The position numbers and the translations under genes were made by a program. Below are positions 46,095 to 54,926 of a stretch of 64,000 nt of DNA, piece by piece; the stretch's first letter is position 1, and each line of letters begins with the position of its first letter. The DNA is from RBG-16-34-14 sp963798865 (GTDB lineage: Bacteria > Bacteroidota > Ignavibacteria > Ignavibacteriales > Ignavibacteriaceae): NCBI GenBank assembly GCA_963798865.1, contig CAWCVZ010000004.1:1178001-1242000 (forward strand), given 5' to 3'. The notes under the pieces were generated by a model. It was not told the origin of the DNA. It saw only the letters and a list, made by a program, of their open reading frames with translations, and did not search any database.

Positions 46095-46556
46095 TTATCG
46101 GGAAGAATTTAAACTTTTATAAAGCAATACCTGGTTATATTCCCCGGGAATGGAAATATATTTTACATCGTCCATAAGTGTTTTCATTAAGAACATTCCG
46201 AGTCCACCAACTCTATGCTGACGATAATATTCCTGTATATCGGGTTCAGGAATAGATTCGGGGTGAAAAGCTTTACCGTAATCAATTATGGTAATAATTA
46301 ATTTTTTATCCTCGCATTTTAGCTTGATAACTATTTCTCCATCCGGGAATGATTTATAAGCATGTTTAATAATATTTGTACAAGCCTCATCACAGGCAAG
46401 CATCATATTATCAATATCCTCCTGCTTAAAGCCTGCAGAAGAAGCATAGCTCTGAATAAACTCTCTTATCTTCGAGAGGTTTTCAGTTCTGCTTTTTACG
46501 CGCAGCTCTTTTTCTTCAAGTTTAATTTTATTTTTCAAGTTTATCTGTCTTTTCAA
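46095..46556 (-). CDS. Anti-sigma regulatory factor kinase, RsbW/SpoIIAB-like HATPase
   Basis: A 153-residue GHKL-type ATPase. N box ACDEACTNIIKHAYKS (54-69; N61), DYGKAFHP (92-99) and GGLGMFLM (117-124) are as in RsbW-type serine kinases, which phosphorylate a STAS antagonist and sequester a sigma factor or other target when free. It overlaps the STAS gene by 29 bases and precedes a phosphatase gene by 2 bases. The presumed target is not encoded adjacent; an ECF sigma factor lies 6 kb away but that class normally uses a different anti-sigma type. Confidence 0.92.
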   Translation of the reverse strand: MKRQINLKNKIKLEEKELRVKSRTENLSKIREFIQSYASSAGFKQEDIDNMMLACDEACTNIIKHAYKSFPDGEIVIKLKCEDKKLIITIIDYGKAFHPESIPEPDIQEYYRQHRVGGLGMFLMKTLMDDVKYISIPGEYNQVLLYKSLNSSR

Positions 46557-46893
46557 ATTTTTTTACAGCTTCATCTTCAGATTTATAAATCTCATATAGA
46601 AGCGGAAATCCTAAGAGATCAAAAATGTTATAAACCTTTTCACTCATAGAAGTAAGTTTTATATCTCCGCTATTCTCCCTTATTTTTTCAATAAAAGCCA
46701 TAAAAACTCCAAGACCTGCGCTGCTTATGTAAATCAGATCTTCAAAGTTTACCACGATCTTAAACTTATCTTTTGCAATAAGATCCGAAAAATTATTTTC
46801 CAGTATGGATGCTGTGTGAGCATCAAGATACCCGTTAAGGTATAAAAGACTTACATCACCTTTGTCTTTAACTGAGGTGCTGAATTCTGCCAT
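46528..46893 (-). CDS. STAS-domain anti-sigma factor antagonist
   Basis: A STAS protein of about 121 residues, the switch of the cluster. The phospho-acceptor serine is in YISSAGLGVFM. It is phosphorylated by the HATPase gene product downstream and dephosphorylated by the SpoIIE-type phosphatases. The start is set at ATG 46893, with GGAGAG upstream; an in-frame ATG at 46950 lies deep within the preceding phosphatase gene and is less likely. The gene overlaps the 3' end of the phosphatase gene by 43 bases and the HATPase gene by 29, so translation is tightly coupled. Confidence 0.93.
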   Translation of the reverse strand: MAEFSTSVKDKGDVSLLYLNGYLDAHTASILENNFSDLIAKDKFKIVVNFEDLIYISSAGLGVFMAFIEKIRENSGDIKLTSMSEKVYNIFDLLGFPLLYEIYKSEDEAVKKFEKTDKLEK

Positions 46894-49010
46894 TCTTTCT
46901 CTCCATCGATTTTTAATTTTTTCTTTTCCGGACTTTGCCCGGGTTTCCATTTTAAGATAACTAAAGTAATATCGTCATGCTGGGTATTATGCCTGCTAAA
47001 TTGTGTAATTTCTTTTATTACTTCATTTGAAATTTCATCCGCACTTTTTTCAGAATTATCAAGTAATATTTTTTCAAATTTAGTTTCACCAAAATCTTCC
47101 ATATCTACATTTTTTGCTTCAGTAATACCATCTGTATAAAGTGCAATCAAATCATTTTCCCGAAGATCTAATTCTATTTCTTCAAGAGTTAATTTAAACC
47201 TGTCTCCAAAATTCAATCCTAAACCTAAACCCTGTGGACGGATATTATCAATCTTCCCATCTCTTACAAGAAGAAGCGGGCAATGCCCTGCTCTGGCAAT
47301 TGAGATTACTTCACGTTTGAAATCTATTAAACCATAAGCGGCGCTTACAAAATTTTTCCTGTCTAAAGATCTTTTAAGAATCTGGTTGGCTTTAATTAAA
47401 ATTTCCTTAGGGCTTTCAATTGTTTTGGAAAGGGATTCAAAAATTCCTTTTACTTCTGCCATAATGAAGGCGGCTGAAATTCCTTTTCCTGAAACATCGG
47501 CTATAACAAAACCAAATTTATTCTCATCTATTTCAAAGAAATCGTAATAATCACCTCCTACTTCAAAAGCAGGAATGAATACCGAAGAAATACTGAGTTT
47601 TTCATAAACAGGATCTTTTGAAGGAAGAATTTTTCTTTGTACTTCTCTTGCAACGTCAAGTTCCTTTTCCAATCTTTCTTTTTCAATGGACTCTTCAAGT
47701 AACCTTGAGTTCTCAATTGCTACTGAAGCATAATCTGAAAAAGTATCTATTGCCGATTTGTCTTCATCATCAAAAATAAATTCGCCTTTCTTGGTTAGAA
47801 CCAGGTATCCTCTTTTTTCATTATGGGTTTCTATTGGAGCTACAAGCACAATAGAATATGGTTCATTCAATTGAGATTTTTTTTCAAAACTTTCAAGGCT
47901 TTTTATAAAAGAAGATGAAGGCTCGCTGAATACTTTATTCCGGAATAAATAATCATTAATCAATTCGGCATCCACAAACCCGATATTTTTTTGTGCAATA
48001 GTTTTAAATACTTTTTCATACTTCCAAACAATCCACACGGCATCTGCAGTACTTACTTTTAATGCGATATCAGCTACAGTTTCAGTCAGATCACTAAAAT
48101 CAAGAACCTGGGTAATAAGTTTGCTGAAATACTGAAGTGAATTAACTTCCTGTGCTTTCCTGTCAAAAGCTTCCGCAGTTGGGATATGAAATAATGTGGT
48201 AAAGAAAAGTACAGCAAAATAAACGGCACCGTAAATCATAATAATCTTATAAAAGACTCCAAGGGAAGATGAAAATCCTGAAAAAACCTGGTAGTAAGAA
48301 TTTTCATCGTGACTTCCGAAAAGATTAACGAAAAAAAGCGTACAAATTATTATAGAAAGAAGAAGAAGAGAAAGCTTTTCTTTTTTTGTAATGAAAGCAA
48401 TCCAGGAAATTTTTAATGAATTAAAAATTATAAGTATAACTGAGATGATAAAAAAAGTGTTTTTGATATAAGATAGTTCCGGAAAATAATTTAACACTGA
48501 GGTGAATGATGCAAGAGCAAAAAACCAAACCATTGTAGTAAAATAAATGCTGCTGCTTTTTTTCTGCTTGAGGAAATAAAGTTCTTTAAAAATTAAAAAA
48601 AGTTGAGAGATAACTGCAGCAAAAAATAAAACATATACAAACGAAATTATTTTAAAAAAGAAATCCGGGTTTTTCAGTGTATCGCTTATCTTACCAAATA
48701 ATACCGGGAGTAAAGAATCTGAGAAGAGGACTGCAAGAAAAATTACCGCACAAAGTATTCCTATATTCATTACGAGAGATAACGGGGTAAACTTCTTTTC
48801 ACTGAAAATATCGTTTGCATAAAGAATCATAAATAATACGGTAGCAATTACTACTATTTCATTTATTAGTTTCGGTAAAAAAGAAGAATCTGAATAGAGA
48901 AATAATTTAAAAACAAAAAGAAGTGCCGCAGATATTAAGAATAACTGGAATTTTATATTGTGTTTTATTTTGAATGATTTTTGATACATTAAATTTTGCA
49001 AGCTCGTCAA
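46851..49010 (-). CDS. Membrane GAF-SpoIIE serine phosphatase
   Basis: A protein of 719 residues, first gene of the partner-switching operon. An N-terminal part with about eight membrane segments (about 15-275), a GAF-like domain (about 290-445), a coiled linker and a SpoIIE-type PP2C domain (about 475-700) with EVGGDYYDFF, IADVSGKGISAA, GHCPLL, LYTDGITEA and QHDDITL. The metal ligands are conserved; QHDD replaces the more common SDD. The periplasm- or membrane-facing sensor region differs from that of the 861-residue phosphatase, so the two probably read different signals. Confidence 0.92.
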   Translation of the reverse strand: MTSLQNLMYQKSFKIKHNIKFQLFLISAALLFVFKLFLYSDSSFLPKLINEIVVIATVLFMILYANDIFSEKKFTPLSLVMNIGILCAVIFLAVLFSDSLLPVLFGKISDTLKNPDFFFKIISFVYVLFFAAVISQLFLIFKELYFLKQKKSSSIYFTTMVWFFALASFTSVLNYFPELSYIKNTFFIISVILIIFNSLKISWIAFITKKEKLSLLLLSIIICTLFFVNLFGSHDENSYYQVFSGFSSSLGVFYKIIMIYGAVYFAVLFFTTLFHIPTAEAFDRKAQEVNSLQYFSKLITQVLDFSDLTETVADIALKVSTADAVWIVWKYEKVFKTIAQKNIGFVDAELINDYLFRNKVFSEPSSSFIKSLESFEKKSQLNEPYSIVLVAPIETHNEKRGYLVLTKKGEFIFDDEDKSAIDTFSDYASVAIENSRLLEESIEKERLEKELDVAREVQRKILPSKDPVYEKLSISSVFIPAFEVGGDYYDFFEIDENKFGFVIADVSGKGISAAFIMAEVKGIFESLSKTIESPKEILIKANQILKRSLDRKNFVSAAYGLIDFKREVISIARAGHCPLLLVRDGKIDNIRPQGLGLGLNFGDRFKLTLEEIELDLRENDLIALYTDGITEAKNVDMEDFGETKFEKILLDNSEKSADEISNEVIKEITQFSRHNTQHDDITLVILKWKPGQSPEKKKLKIDGEKEWQNSAPQLKTKVM

Positions 49011-49297
49011 AGTGTAATTCTATTGTTATCTATGTTCAAATTAACTGAAAAATAGTTTTTTGTAAAGATAAGATAGATAAGCGGAAAAATGGTTATGGAA
49101 ATGGTATTAAGTAAACAGGTTAACAAGTATTAATTATGTCCTTAATGTAACACTTGATATTAATCAAATAAAAGTTTAATATTGAAACCGTTTCCAAGCA
49201 TTCATCTTTAAAAATATTCATCATCTATTGCAGTTAATCTCAATTGTGCTTTAATGGAATATAATATTCAGATTATCAATAATAAAAAGGAGGCAGT

Positions 49298-50773
49298 ATG
49301 AGTTCATTGATTCGTTTTCGTTTTCTAATTTTTGTTCTTATGATTTCTTCCGGTTTTGTTTTTTCACAGGTAAAACATTCCGTGAAAACCCATAACGACA
49401 ATATTTTACCTAAACTACCGCATGGAATTTCAGAAGAAGAATCATCACAGAACAGGGTTATAACAAATCATTATTATTCTCCTGATGGATTTGAGGTTTC
49501 AGAATACTTATATCAGAACTGGAATGGAGCAACCTGGGATAATAGTTCAAGATATACAACCACCTACAATGCATTTGGTTTAACCGATGTTGAGTTAAGC
49601 CAGGATTGGGATGGGGCTGTTTGGGTTAATGATTATATGTACACTTATAATTATGATGCAAACCATCATATAATGACTGAACTTGATCAAACCTGGGATG
49701 GTGCTATGTGGGTGAATGATTCGAAATACCTTTATACTATTAATACAAATGGTCAGGAAACGGAATATATTTATCAGGAATGGGATGGGACAGTGTGGGT
49801 AAATAATTATAGAGCTACATATACATATAATTCCAACGATAAAATGACAAATTATATTACATACAGTTGGGATGGAGCTGTTTGGGTTCCATATTCGCAA
49901 GGATTGTATGAATATGATTCAAATAATAATATTACAATGCAGTCTTATCAGAACTGGAACGGTTCTGCTTGGGAAAATTACTATAGGTATGTTATTGCTT
50001 ATACTGCAAGTAATAATTTTGATAATTATGTATATCAAATCTGGAGCAGTGGTAATTGGGTTAATAATACACGGTATTCATTTACATATAATTCAAATGA
50101 TGATGTTACACTACAACTTACTGAACAATGGGTTAGCGGCGGATGGGTTAATTACAGCAGGTATTCAACTTCTTATGATGCAAATGAGAATGTTACAGTT
50201 AATCTTTATCAAAACTCGAATGGATCAGCATGGGTTAATGTTTATAGATATGTTTACACTTATTCTACAGATAAAATATCCGGCGGAAGCCTTGTTTTAA
50301 CCCGTCTTTACCAAAGCTGGACTAGTGGTGACTGGGTAAATAACAGCCTTCAAACAAATACATATGATTCAAATGAAAATGTAACTGCAAGAGTAAACCA
50401 AACATGGAATGGTACTGCCTGGGTTAATCAAAATAAAATTCTTTATACCTGGGTACTTGTTGCTGGAGTTGAAAATGAAATTACTGAACTAAATAATTTT
50501 AATTTATATAATAATTATCCGAATCCATTTAACCCATCAACAGTTATTAAATATTCTGTTCCCCAAAGTAGTTTTGTTAAGCTAACCGTTTACGATGCTT
50601 TAGGAAGAGAAATAAAAGAATTAATAAATGGTGAAAAAGATAAAGGTGTTTACGAGGAAAATTTTAATGCTGCAGGGTTAGCAAGCGGTATTTATTTTTA
50701 TAAGATAGAAGCTCGGTCTTTAGATGGAAAAGATAAATTTGTTTCTGCTAAAAAGATGATCCTTCTTAAATAA
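49298..50773 (+). CDS. Secreted repeat protein with type IX secretion sorting domain
   Basis: A 491-residue exported protein. Signal peptide 1-23 (FLIFVLMISSGFVFSQ), a short linker, then eleven tandem repeats of about 29 residues, each with a W(D/N)GxxWVN box followed by a YxYxYNSN-like turn (about residues 73-385). The tenth repeat carries a short insertion. The C-terminus is a type A sorting domain: NNYPNPFNPSTVIKYSVPQ, ending in KKMILLK. Known role of the domain: export by T9SS and anchoring to the surface. The repeat is probably a beta-structure of the YD-like kind used in adhesion; that is inference. AAGGAGG precedes the start. Confidence 0.92.
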   Translation: MSSLIRFRFLIFVLMISSGFVFSQVKHSVKTHNDNILPKLPHGISEEESSQNRVITNHYYSPDGFEVSEYLYQNWNGATWDNSSRYTTTYNAFGLTDVELSQDWDGAVWVNDYMYTYNYDANHHIMTELDQTWDGAMWVNDSKYLYTINTNGQETEYIYQEWDGTVWVNNYRATYTYNSNDKMTNYITYSWDGAVWVPYSQGLYEYDSNNNITMQSYQNWNGSAWENYYRYVIAYTASNNFDNYVYQIWSSGNWVNNTRYSFTYNSNDDVTLQLTEQWVSGGWVNYSRYSTSYDANENVTVNLYQNSNGSAWVNVYRYVYTYSTDKISGGSLVLTRLYQSWTSGDWVNNSLQTNTYDSNENVTARVNQTWNGTAWVNQNKILYTWVLVAGVENEITELNNFNLYNNYPNPFNPSTVIKYSVPQSSFVKLTVYDALGREIKELINGEKDKGVYEENFNAAGLASGIYFYKIEARSLDGKDKFVSAKKMILLK

Positions 50774-50784
50774 ATTATTGATTA

Positions 50785-50826
50785 ACAAACCCAATTCCTT
50801 AAAAAGGGATTGGGTTTGTTTTTTCA
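50785..50826 (+). terminator. Intrinsic terminator of the T9SS repeat protein gene
   Basis: A 16-base-pair stem (AACAAACCCAATTCCT / AGGGATTGGGTTTGTT, one G-T pair) with a short loop followed by Ts. It also lies against the 3' end of the convergent anti-sigma gene. Confidence 0.88.
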
Positions 50827-52374
50827 TTAAGTTTCTACAGGCTTTTTAGAATTTACTTTTACTGAATCCTTCCTGATTTCTTTTTTAAGTTTTTCCATTT
50901 CCTCTTTGAACCTTTCCATTTCCTTTTCAAATTCTTTCATTCTATATTCAAAATGCATTGGGTTCCCCGAATAAAGACTATCTTCTTTAAAAAAATTAAG
51001 TAAATCCAATAATGAATCATTCATTATTGGTTCATCCAGATCTAGATTTCTTAAAATAGAATCAACATCAGGAATTTGAAATTCAAAATTATACGCTTTT
51101 ATTGAGTCACCAGATTCAACCTTAATATCAAACTTTTGAAATTTTTTATCACCAACATGAGTTTCAAAATTCGGAACGGTAAATGTAAAAGCTTTAACCT
51201 GTTTAGTTGCCTCATTAATAAAAGCTTCAAGGCTGTCCATATCAGGAAGTTCTATATCCGGCATTTCAAATTTATCAATATGTACCCGGCATATATTTGA
51301 ATCCACATAGATATTTATATTCTTATCAACACGCGGAAATTTTTTAAGATTACTCAGGGAACTATCAAGTTTTAACTTTACGAGATTCAAATTTTCCATT
51401 TCCTGCTGGTTTTTTCTCATATCATCAAAATTTCTTCTCATTTCGCGCCTTGCAATTTCCATCTCTTTTTTAAATTCATCAGAATTGAATTCAAATTTAT
51501 CTATAAATAAAGAATCAGGCGTGAAGAAAATATAATCATCATCTTTATTTGTTTTAATTGTATGAACTACTTTTTCCACAGTTGGAGATTGAATCTTAGA
51601 AATAACCGGGACTGCATTAGCCACTTCCTTACTGCAATCTTTAGCAAAAGAAAGTATATCAGCAACAATAGCCTTCTGGTAATTCCATAAATTGGGACTA
51701 ATTGCAACAGTGTTTTTATCATTTACAAGTATTTGAGATTGGAGCGCTTCTGCATATGAACCCATTATAGAGTCAAACTGTTCCTTCTGGTCCTCATTGA
51801 GATCAAGAGTTTCAATAAACTTTTTAAAGCTCCCCTTATCAGAGTTCAAACCAGCAGTGCTTATTTCAAAATAATCATTACCTGCCTTATCAGAGCCGAG
51901 TTGAAGGTATTGCGTTTTTGTGTTATCCAGTGGCAGCTGATTATAAAAAGCAAAATTAAAGATATCTTCATTTGAAAGATCTGCTGCAAATAAAAGAGGT
52001 TTAAGATTCTCTTTATAAAACCCGGCAAGATTGGATTTTTGCTCTTCAAAAATGTTCCTGATAAAATCAGGATTAAATTTTAACAAAACCATCAAAGAAA
52101 CAGTTAATACAGCAACACCAATTACCGGCAACCATTTCTTAATTTTATCAGCATAAGATTTGTCTTCGAGGAAGGAAAAAAATTTTGTTTCAAAATATGG
52201 TGCTTCCGGAATTTTTTCAATTGAAGATTGTGTTAATTCCTTAATTCTTTTTAGTTCGGCAAGCTTGTCTCTTAGCTCCGGTGTATAACTTAATTTTTCT
52301 TCAAGCTGCTTTTCATCTTCAGGTGATAATTCACCATCAAGATATGCCGACAGAATTTCTTTATCTTTATTCAT
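50827..52374 (-). CDS. Anti-sigma factor with large periplasmic domain
   Basis: A 515-residue single-pass membrane protein. The N-terminal 60 residues (ILSAYLDGELSPEDEKQLEE) match the anti-sigma fold that holds ECF sigma factors, but without the HxxxCxxC zinc ligands. A membrane segment lies at about 83-101. The remaining ~410 residues are periplasmic: a segment with LDLNEDQKEQFDSIM (about 190-204) resembles the LTxxQ helices of CpxP/Spy proteins, and a long charged coiled-coil ends the protein (FEKEMERFKEEMEKLKKEI). It starts 3 bases after its sigma gene. The size of the periplasmic part suggests a direct sensing role. Confidence 0.85.
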   Translation of the reverse strand: MNKDKEILSAYLDGELSPEDEKQLEEKLSYTPELRDKLAELKRIKELTQSSIEKIPEAPYFETKFFSFLEDKSYADKIKKWLPVIGVAVLTVSLMVLLKFNPDFIRNIFEEQKSNLAGFYKENLKPLLFAADLSNEDIFNFAFYNQLPLDNTKTQYLQLGSDKAGNDYFEISTAGLNSDKGSFKKFIETLDLNEDQKEQFDSIMGSYAEALQSQILVNDKNTVAISPNLWNYQKAIVADILSFAKDCSKEVANAVPVISKIQSPTVEKVVHTIKTNKDDDYIFFTPDSLFIDKFEFNSDEFKKEMEIARREMRRNFDDMRKNQQEMENLNLVKLKLDSSLSNLKKFPRVDKNINIYVDSNICRVHIDKFEMPDIELPDMDSLEAFINEATKQVKAFTFTVPNFETHVGDKKFQKFDIKVESGDSIKAYNFEFQIPDVDSILRNLDLDEPIMNDSLLDLLNFFKEDSLYSGNPMHFEYRMKEFEKEMERFKEEMEKLKKEIRKDSVKVNSKKPVET

Positions 52375-52377
52375 CTT

Positions 52378-52974
52378 TCAAGCTTTCAAATCTTCTTCGT
52401 ATGGCTTTAATAAATTTCTCAAACCTTCCCTTGCCCTGAATATTCTCGATTTAACAGTTCCCACTTCACATTGAACGGCATCCGCAATTTCCTGGTAACT
52501 GAATCCTTCAATATCTTTTAGAACTAAAGGAGTTCTCAATTTTTCCGGAAGTTTATAAATTGATTTACGAACAATTTCAGAAATATCTGCATCATCATTT
52601 ATATGGTTGTAACCTCTGTCTCCTGTTTCTTTTATCGGAACGAAAATACTTCTTATCTTCATTTTCCTTAGATGGTCTTTACATTTGTTAACTGTAATTC
52701 TGTAAAGCCAGGTTGTAAATTGCGATTCAAACCTGAAGTGTTTAAGGTTTTTATATACAGTTATAAATACTTCCTGGGCAATATCATCAACAAATTCCGA
52801 ACGATTAATTGTTAAATAAATAATATTACGAACCTTCTCTTTATGCTGATGAACCAATGTTTTAAATGTCGATTCGTCTCCTTCAATAAACCTTTTTATC
52901 AAGGAAAAATCATCGTTTATTTCAAGAATTCTTGGCTGAGTATTCGGCACTTCTTTATTTCTTTCTGAGTCCAT
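52378..52974 (-). CDS. ECF-type RNA polymerase sigma factor
   Basis: A 198-residue sigma factor of the extracytoplasmic function class. Region 2 (LVHQHKEKVRNIIYLTINRS, then VDDIAQEVFITVYKNLKHFR) with the core-binding motif and YRITVNKCKDHLRK, and region 4 (LRTPLVLKDIEGFSYQEIA plus AVQCEVGTVKSRIFRAREGL) are clear. It is followed 3 bases later by its probable anti-sigma factor. RpoE-like family role: response to envelope or oxidative stress. The regulon cannot be read from the window. Confidence 0.94.
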   Translation of the reverse strand: MDSERNKEVPNTQPRILEINDDFSLIKRFIEGDESTFKTLVHQHKEKVRNIIYLTINRSEFVDDIAQEVFITVYKNLKHFRFESQFTTWLYRITVNKCKDHLRKMKIRSIFVPIKETGDRGYNHINDDADISEIVRKSIYKLPEKLRTPLVLKDIEGFSYQEIADAVQCEVGTVKSRIFRAREGLRNLLKPYEEDLKA

Positions 52975-53071
52975 TTTTTAGACGCACCCTTGTTATTTAT
53001 GTTCCGTAAGATAATATTTTTAATATCTTCCCTGAAAGTCCCAATATTCAATATTTCTATAAACACTTAGC

Positions 53072-53100
53072 TTGCTTTAATTTAGCTAACTAACTAAATT
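53072..53100 (+). promoter_or_regulatory. Possible sigma-70 promoter of orphan STAS gene
   Basis: TTGCTT and TAAATT separated by 17 bases, 25 bases before the ATG at 53126. The -35 element is weak. Confidence 0.35.
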
Positions 53101-53125
53101 GTGCAGGAAATTTCAAGGAGATAAC

Positions 53126-53467
53126 ATGAAAATAAAAACCTCAGAAAAATACGGCGCTGTGGTTATCGAATTAAAGGGAAATGTGATGGGTGGTGATGAC
53201 ACCAAGGATTTTAATGAATTACTGCATAAACTTGTTGATGAGGGAAAAATTAATATTGTGGTTGATCTTAGTGAAGTTAAGTTTATGAACAGCTCCGGCC
53301 TGGGAATGCTGATAAGCGGTTTAACCACTATGAAGAAAATCAATGGAAGCCTGAAGCTTGCGAGGGTAACTGAAAAAATTGAAAGTTTATTAATAATTAC
53401 TAAACTTGTAACAATTTTCGAGTTTTACGAATCGGTTGAAGAAGCAGTAAATAGTTTTCCAAAATAA
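53126..53467 (+). CDS. STAS-domain anti-sigma factor antagonist (orphan)
   Basis: A STAS protein of 113 residues, the second of the window. The phospho-acceptor region is MNSSGLGMLISG. AAGGAG lies 6 bases before ATG 53126, which is preferred to an upstream alternative. No kinase or phosphatase gene adjoins; it could use the HATPase and phosphatases of the 41.7-49 kb cluster or the phosphatase at 16 kb. It is followed by its own terminator and then purA. Confidence 0.92.
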   Translation: MKIKTSEKYGAVVIELKGNVMGGDDTKDFNELLHKLVDEGKINIVVDLSEVKFMNSSGLGMLISGLTTMKKINGSLKLARVTEKIESLLIITKLVTIFEFYESVEEAVNSFPK

Positions 53468-53493
53468 GTTTAAAGATTAAAGGAAATTGAATT

Positions 53494-53526
53494 AACTCCG
53501 GGTTAATAAAATCCGGAGTTTTTATT
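53494..53526 (+). terminator. Intrinsic terminator after STAS gene
   Basis: Stem AACTCCGG / CCGGAGTT with an 11-base loop followed by TTTATTTT. Confidence 0.85.
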
Positions 53527-53559
53527 TTGTCTCAAATTACAAATCTAATTAGCAATCCA

Positions 53560-54831
53560 ATGAAAGTAACAGTACTTGTAGGAAGCCAGTGGGGAGATGA
53601 AGGTAAAGGAAAAATTGTTGATCTTCTTAGTGAAAAATATGAAATAGTTACAAGGTACCAAGGCGGTGCAAATGCAGGACATACAGTAGTTATTGGAGAT
53701 AAACAATACATTCTTCATCTAATACCATCAGGAATTTTAAGAGAAAAAGTTGTATGTGTAATAGGCAATGGAGTAGTAATAGACCCGACTGCATTGCTCG
53801 ATGAAATTAAACTTCTTGAGAAACACAACATTAAAGTTAACGGAAGATTATTCATCAGCCAGAATGCACATCTGATTATGCCCTACCATAAACTTCTTGA
53901 TTCAATCAGTGAAAGCGGAAATAATAAAATAGGAACTACAGGGAGAGGAATAGGACCATGTTATATTGATAAGTATGCGCGAAAGGGAATCAAGATAGTT
54001 GATTTACTAAACAGGAAATCACTTGAGGAAAAAATCAGGAAAAATCTTGAAGAGAAGAATATTCTTCTTAAAAAAGTTTATGATCATGCCGAGCTTGATG
54101 TAGAGGAAATTATAAAAGAGTATGTTGAGTTTGATAAAACAATAGATAAATATATCAAAGACGTTCCTTCATTTCTGAATCAGGCAATAAACGATGGAAA
54201 ATCAATATTGCTTGAAGGTGCACAAGGCGCATTGCTTGATGTAGATTTCGGTACTTATCCTTTTGTAACTTCTTCGAACCCCGTTTCAGGCGGTGCTTGT
54301 ACTGGAAGCGGAATTCCTCCAAATAAAATAACAGATGTTATTGGAGTTGTAAAAGCTTATACAACCAGGGTTGGGCATGGTCCATTCCCGACAGAATTAA
54401 CCGATGATGTCGGGGAAGAACTCAGAAAAATTGGTTCTGAGTATGGAGCTACAACCGGAAGACCAAGAAGGTGCGGCTGGTTCGATGCCTTTCTTGTTAA
54501 ATATTCTGTTATGATTAACGGAATTGATTCGGTTGCTATTACAAAGTTGGATGTGTTAAGTCATCTTAAAGAAATTAAAGTTTGTGTTGGTTATTCTTTA
54601 AATAGTAAAACACTTAAATCATACCCAACGGATGTTGACAGGCTCTCAAGTGTAAAACCAATTTATGAGACTTTACCGGGATGGACAACAGATATTTCAA
54701 ACTGTAAGAGTTATTCAGAATTACCGCAGAATACAAAAGATTACCTGGATTTTATTGCTAAGAATGCTGGATTTAAAATCGATTTGGTATCCGTTGGACC
54801 CAAACGCAGTCAGACATTTTTTGTTAACTGA
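53560..54831 (+). CDS. purA: Adenylosuccinate synthetase
   Basis: Purine biosynthesis enzyme (IMP + Asp + GTP to adenylosuccinate), about 423 residues. N-terminal GSQWGDEGKGK phosphate loop with catalytic Asp, GGANAGHTV with catalytic His, the TTGRGIGPCYIDK segment, and TTGRPRRCGWFDA near the C-terminus. ATG at 53560 (protein starting MKVTVLVGSQWGDEGK) is the canonical start; an in-frame TTG at 53527 overlaps the terminator region and is unlikely. No Shine-Dalgarno sequence is obvious, which is common in this group. Confidence 0.95.
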   Translation: MKVTVLVGSQWGDEGKGKIVDLLSEKYEIVTRYQGGANAGHTVVIGDKQYILHLIPSGILREKVVCVIGNGVVIDPTALLDEIKLLEKHNIKVNGRLFISQNAHLIMPYHKLLDSISESGNNKIGTTGRGIGPCYIDKYARKGIKIVDLLNRKSLEEKIRKNLEEKNILLKKVYDHAELDVEEIIKEYVEFDKTIDKYIKDVPSFLNQAINDGKSILLEGAQGALLDVDFGTYPFVTSSNPVSGGACTGSGIPPNKITDVIGVVKAYTTRVGHGPFPTELTDDVGEELRKIGSEYGATTGRPRRCGWFDAFLVKYSVMINGIDSVAITKLDVLSHLKEIKVCVGYSLNSKTLKSYPTDVDRLSSVKPIYETLPGWTTDISNCKSYSELPQNTKDYLDFIAKNAGFKIDLVSVGPKRSQTFFVN

Positions 54832-54926
54832 TTTTTATATCCAATAAAATGACTGGATTTTATCATTCGAATAAAAAATTTTATCCGGTAAACATTTTTT
54901 CTTTCCTTAACTAATGAGCTGATTAA

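Noticed and set aside
49180..49191. GAAACCGTTTCC, LacI-family-like operator upstream of the T9SS protein; 12 bases shared with 24013-24024
   Set aside because: The second site shares only TATTGAAACCGT and loses the palindrome; no LacI-type regulator in the window.
49519..50460. CRISPR-like regular spacing of repeats
   Set aside because: The 87-base periodicity is protein-coding (29-residue repeats in one open frame), with no identical direct repeats and no cas genes.
50827..52974. Linking the HATPase/STAS cluster to the ECF sigma factor
   Set aside because: The ECF factor has its own anti-sigma gene directly downstream, and partner switching normally controls other sigma classes.
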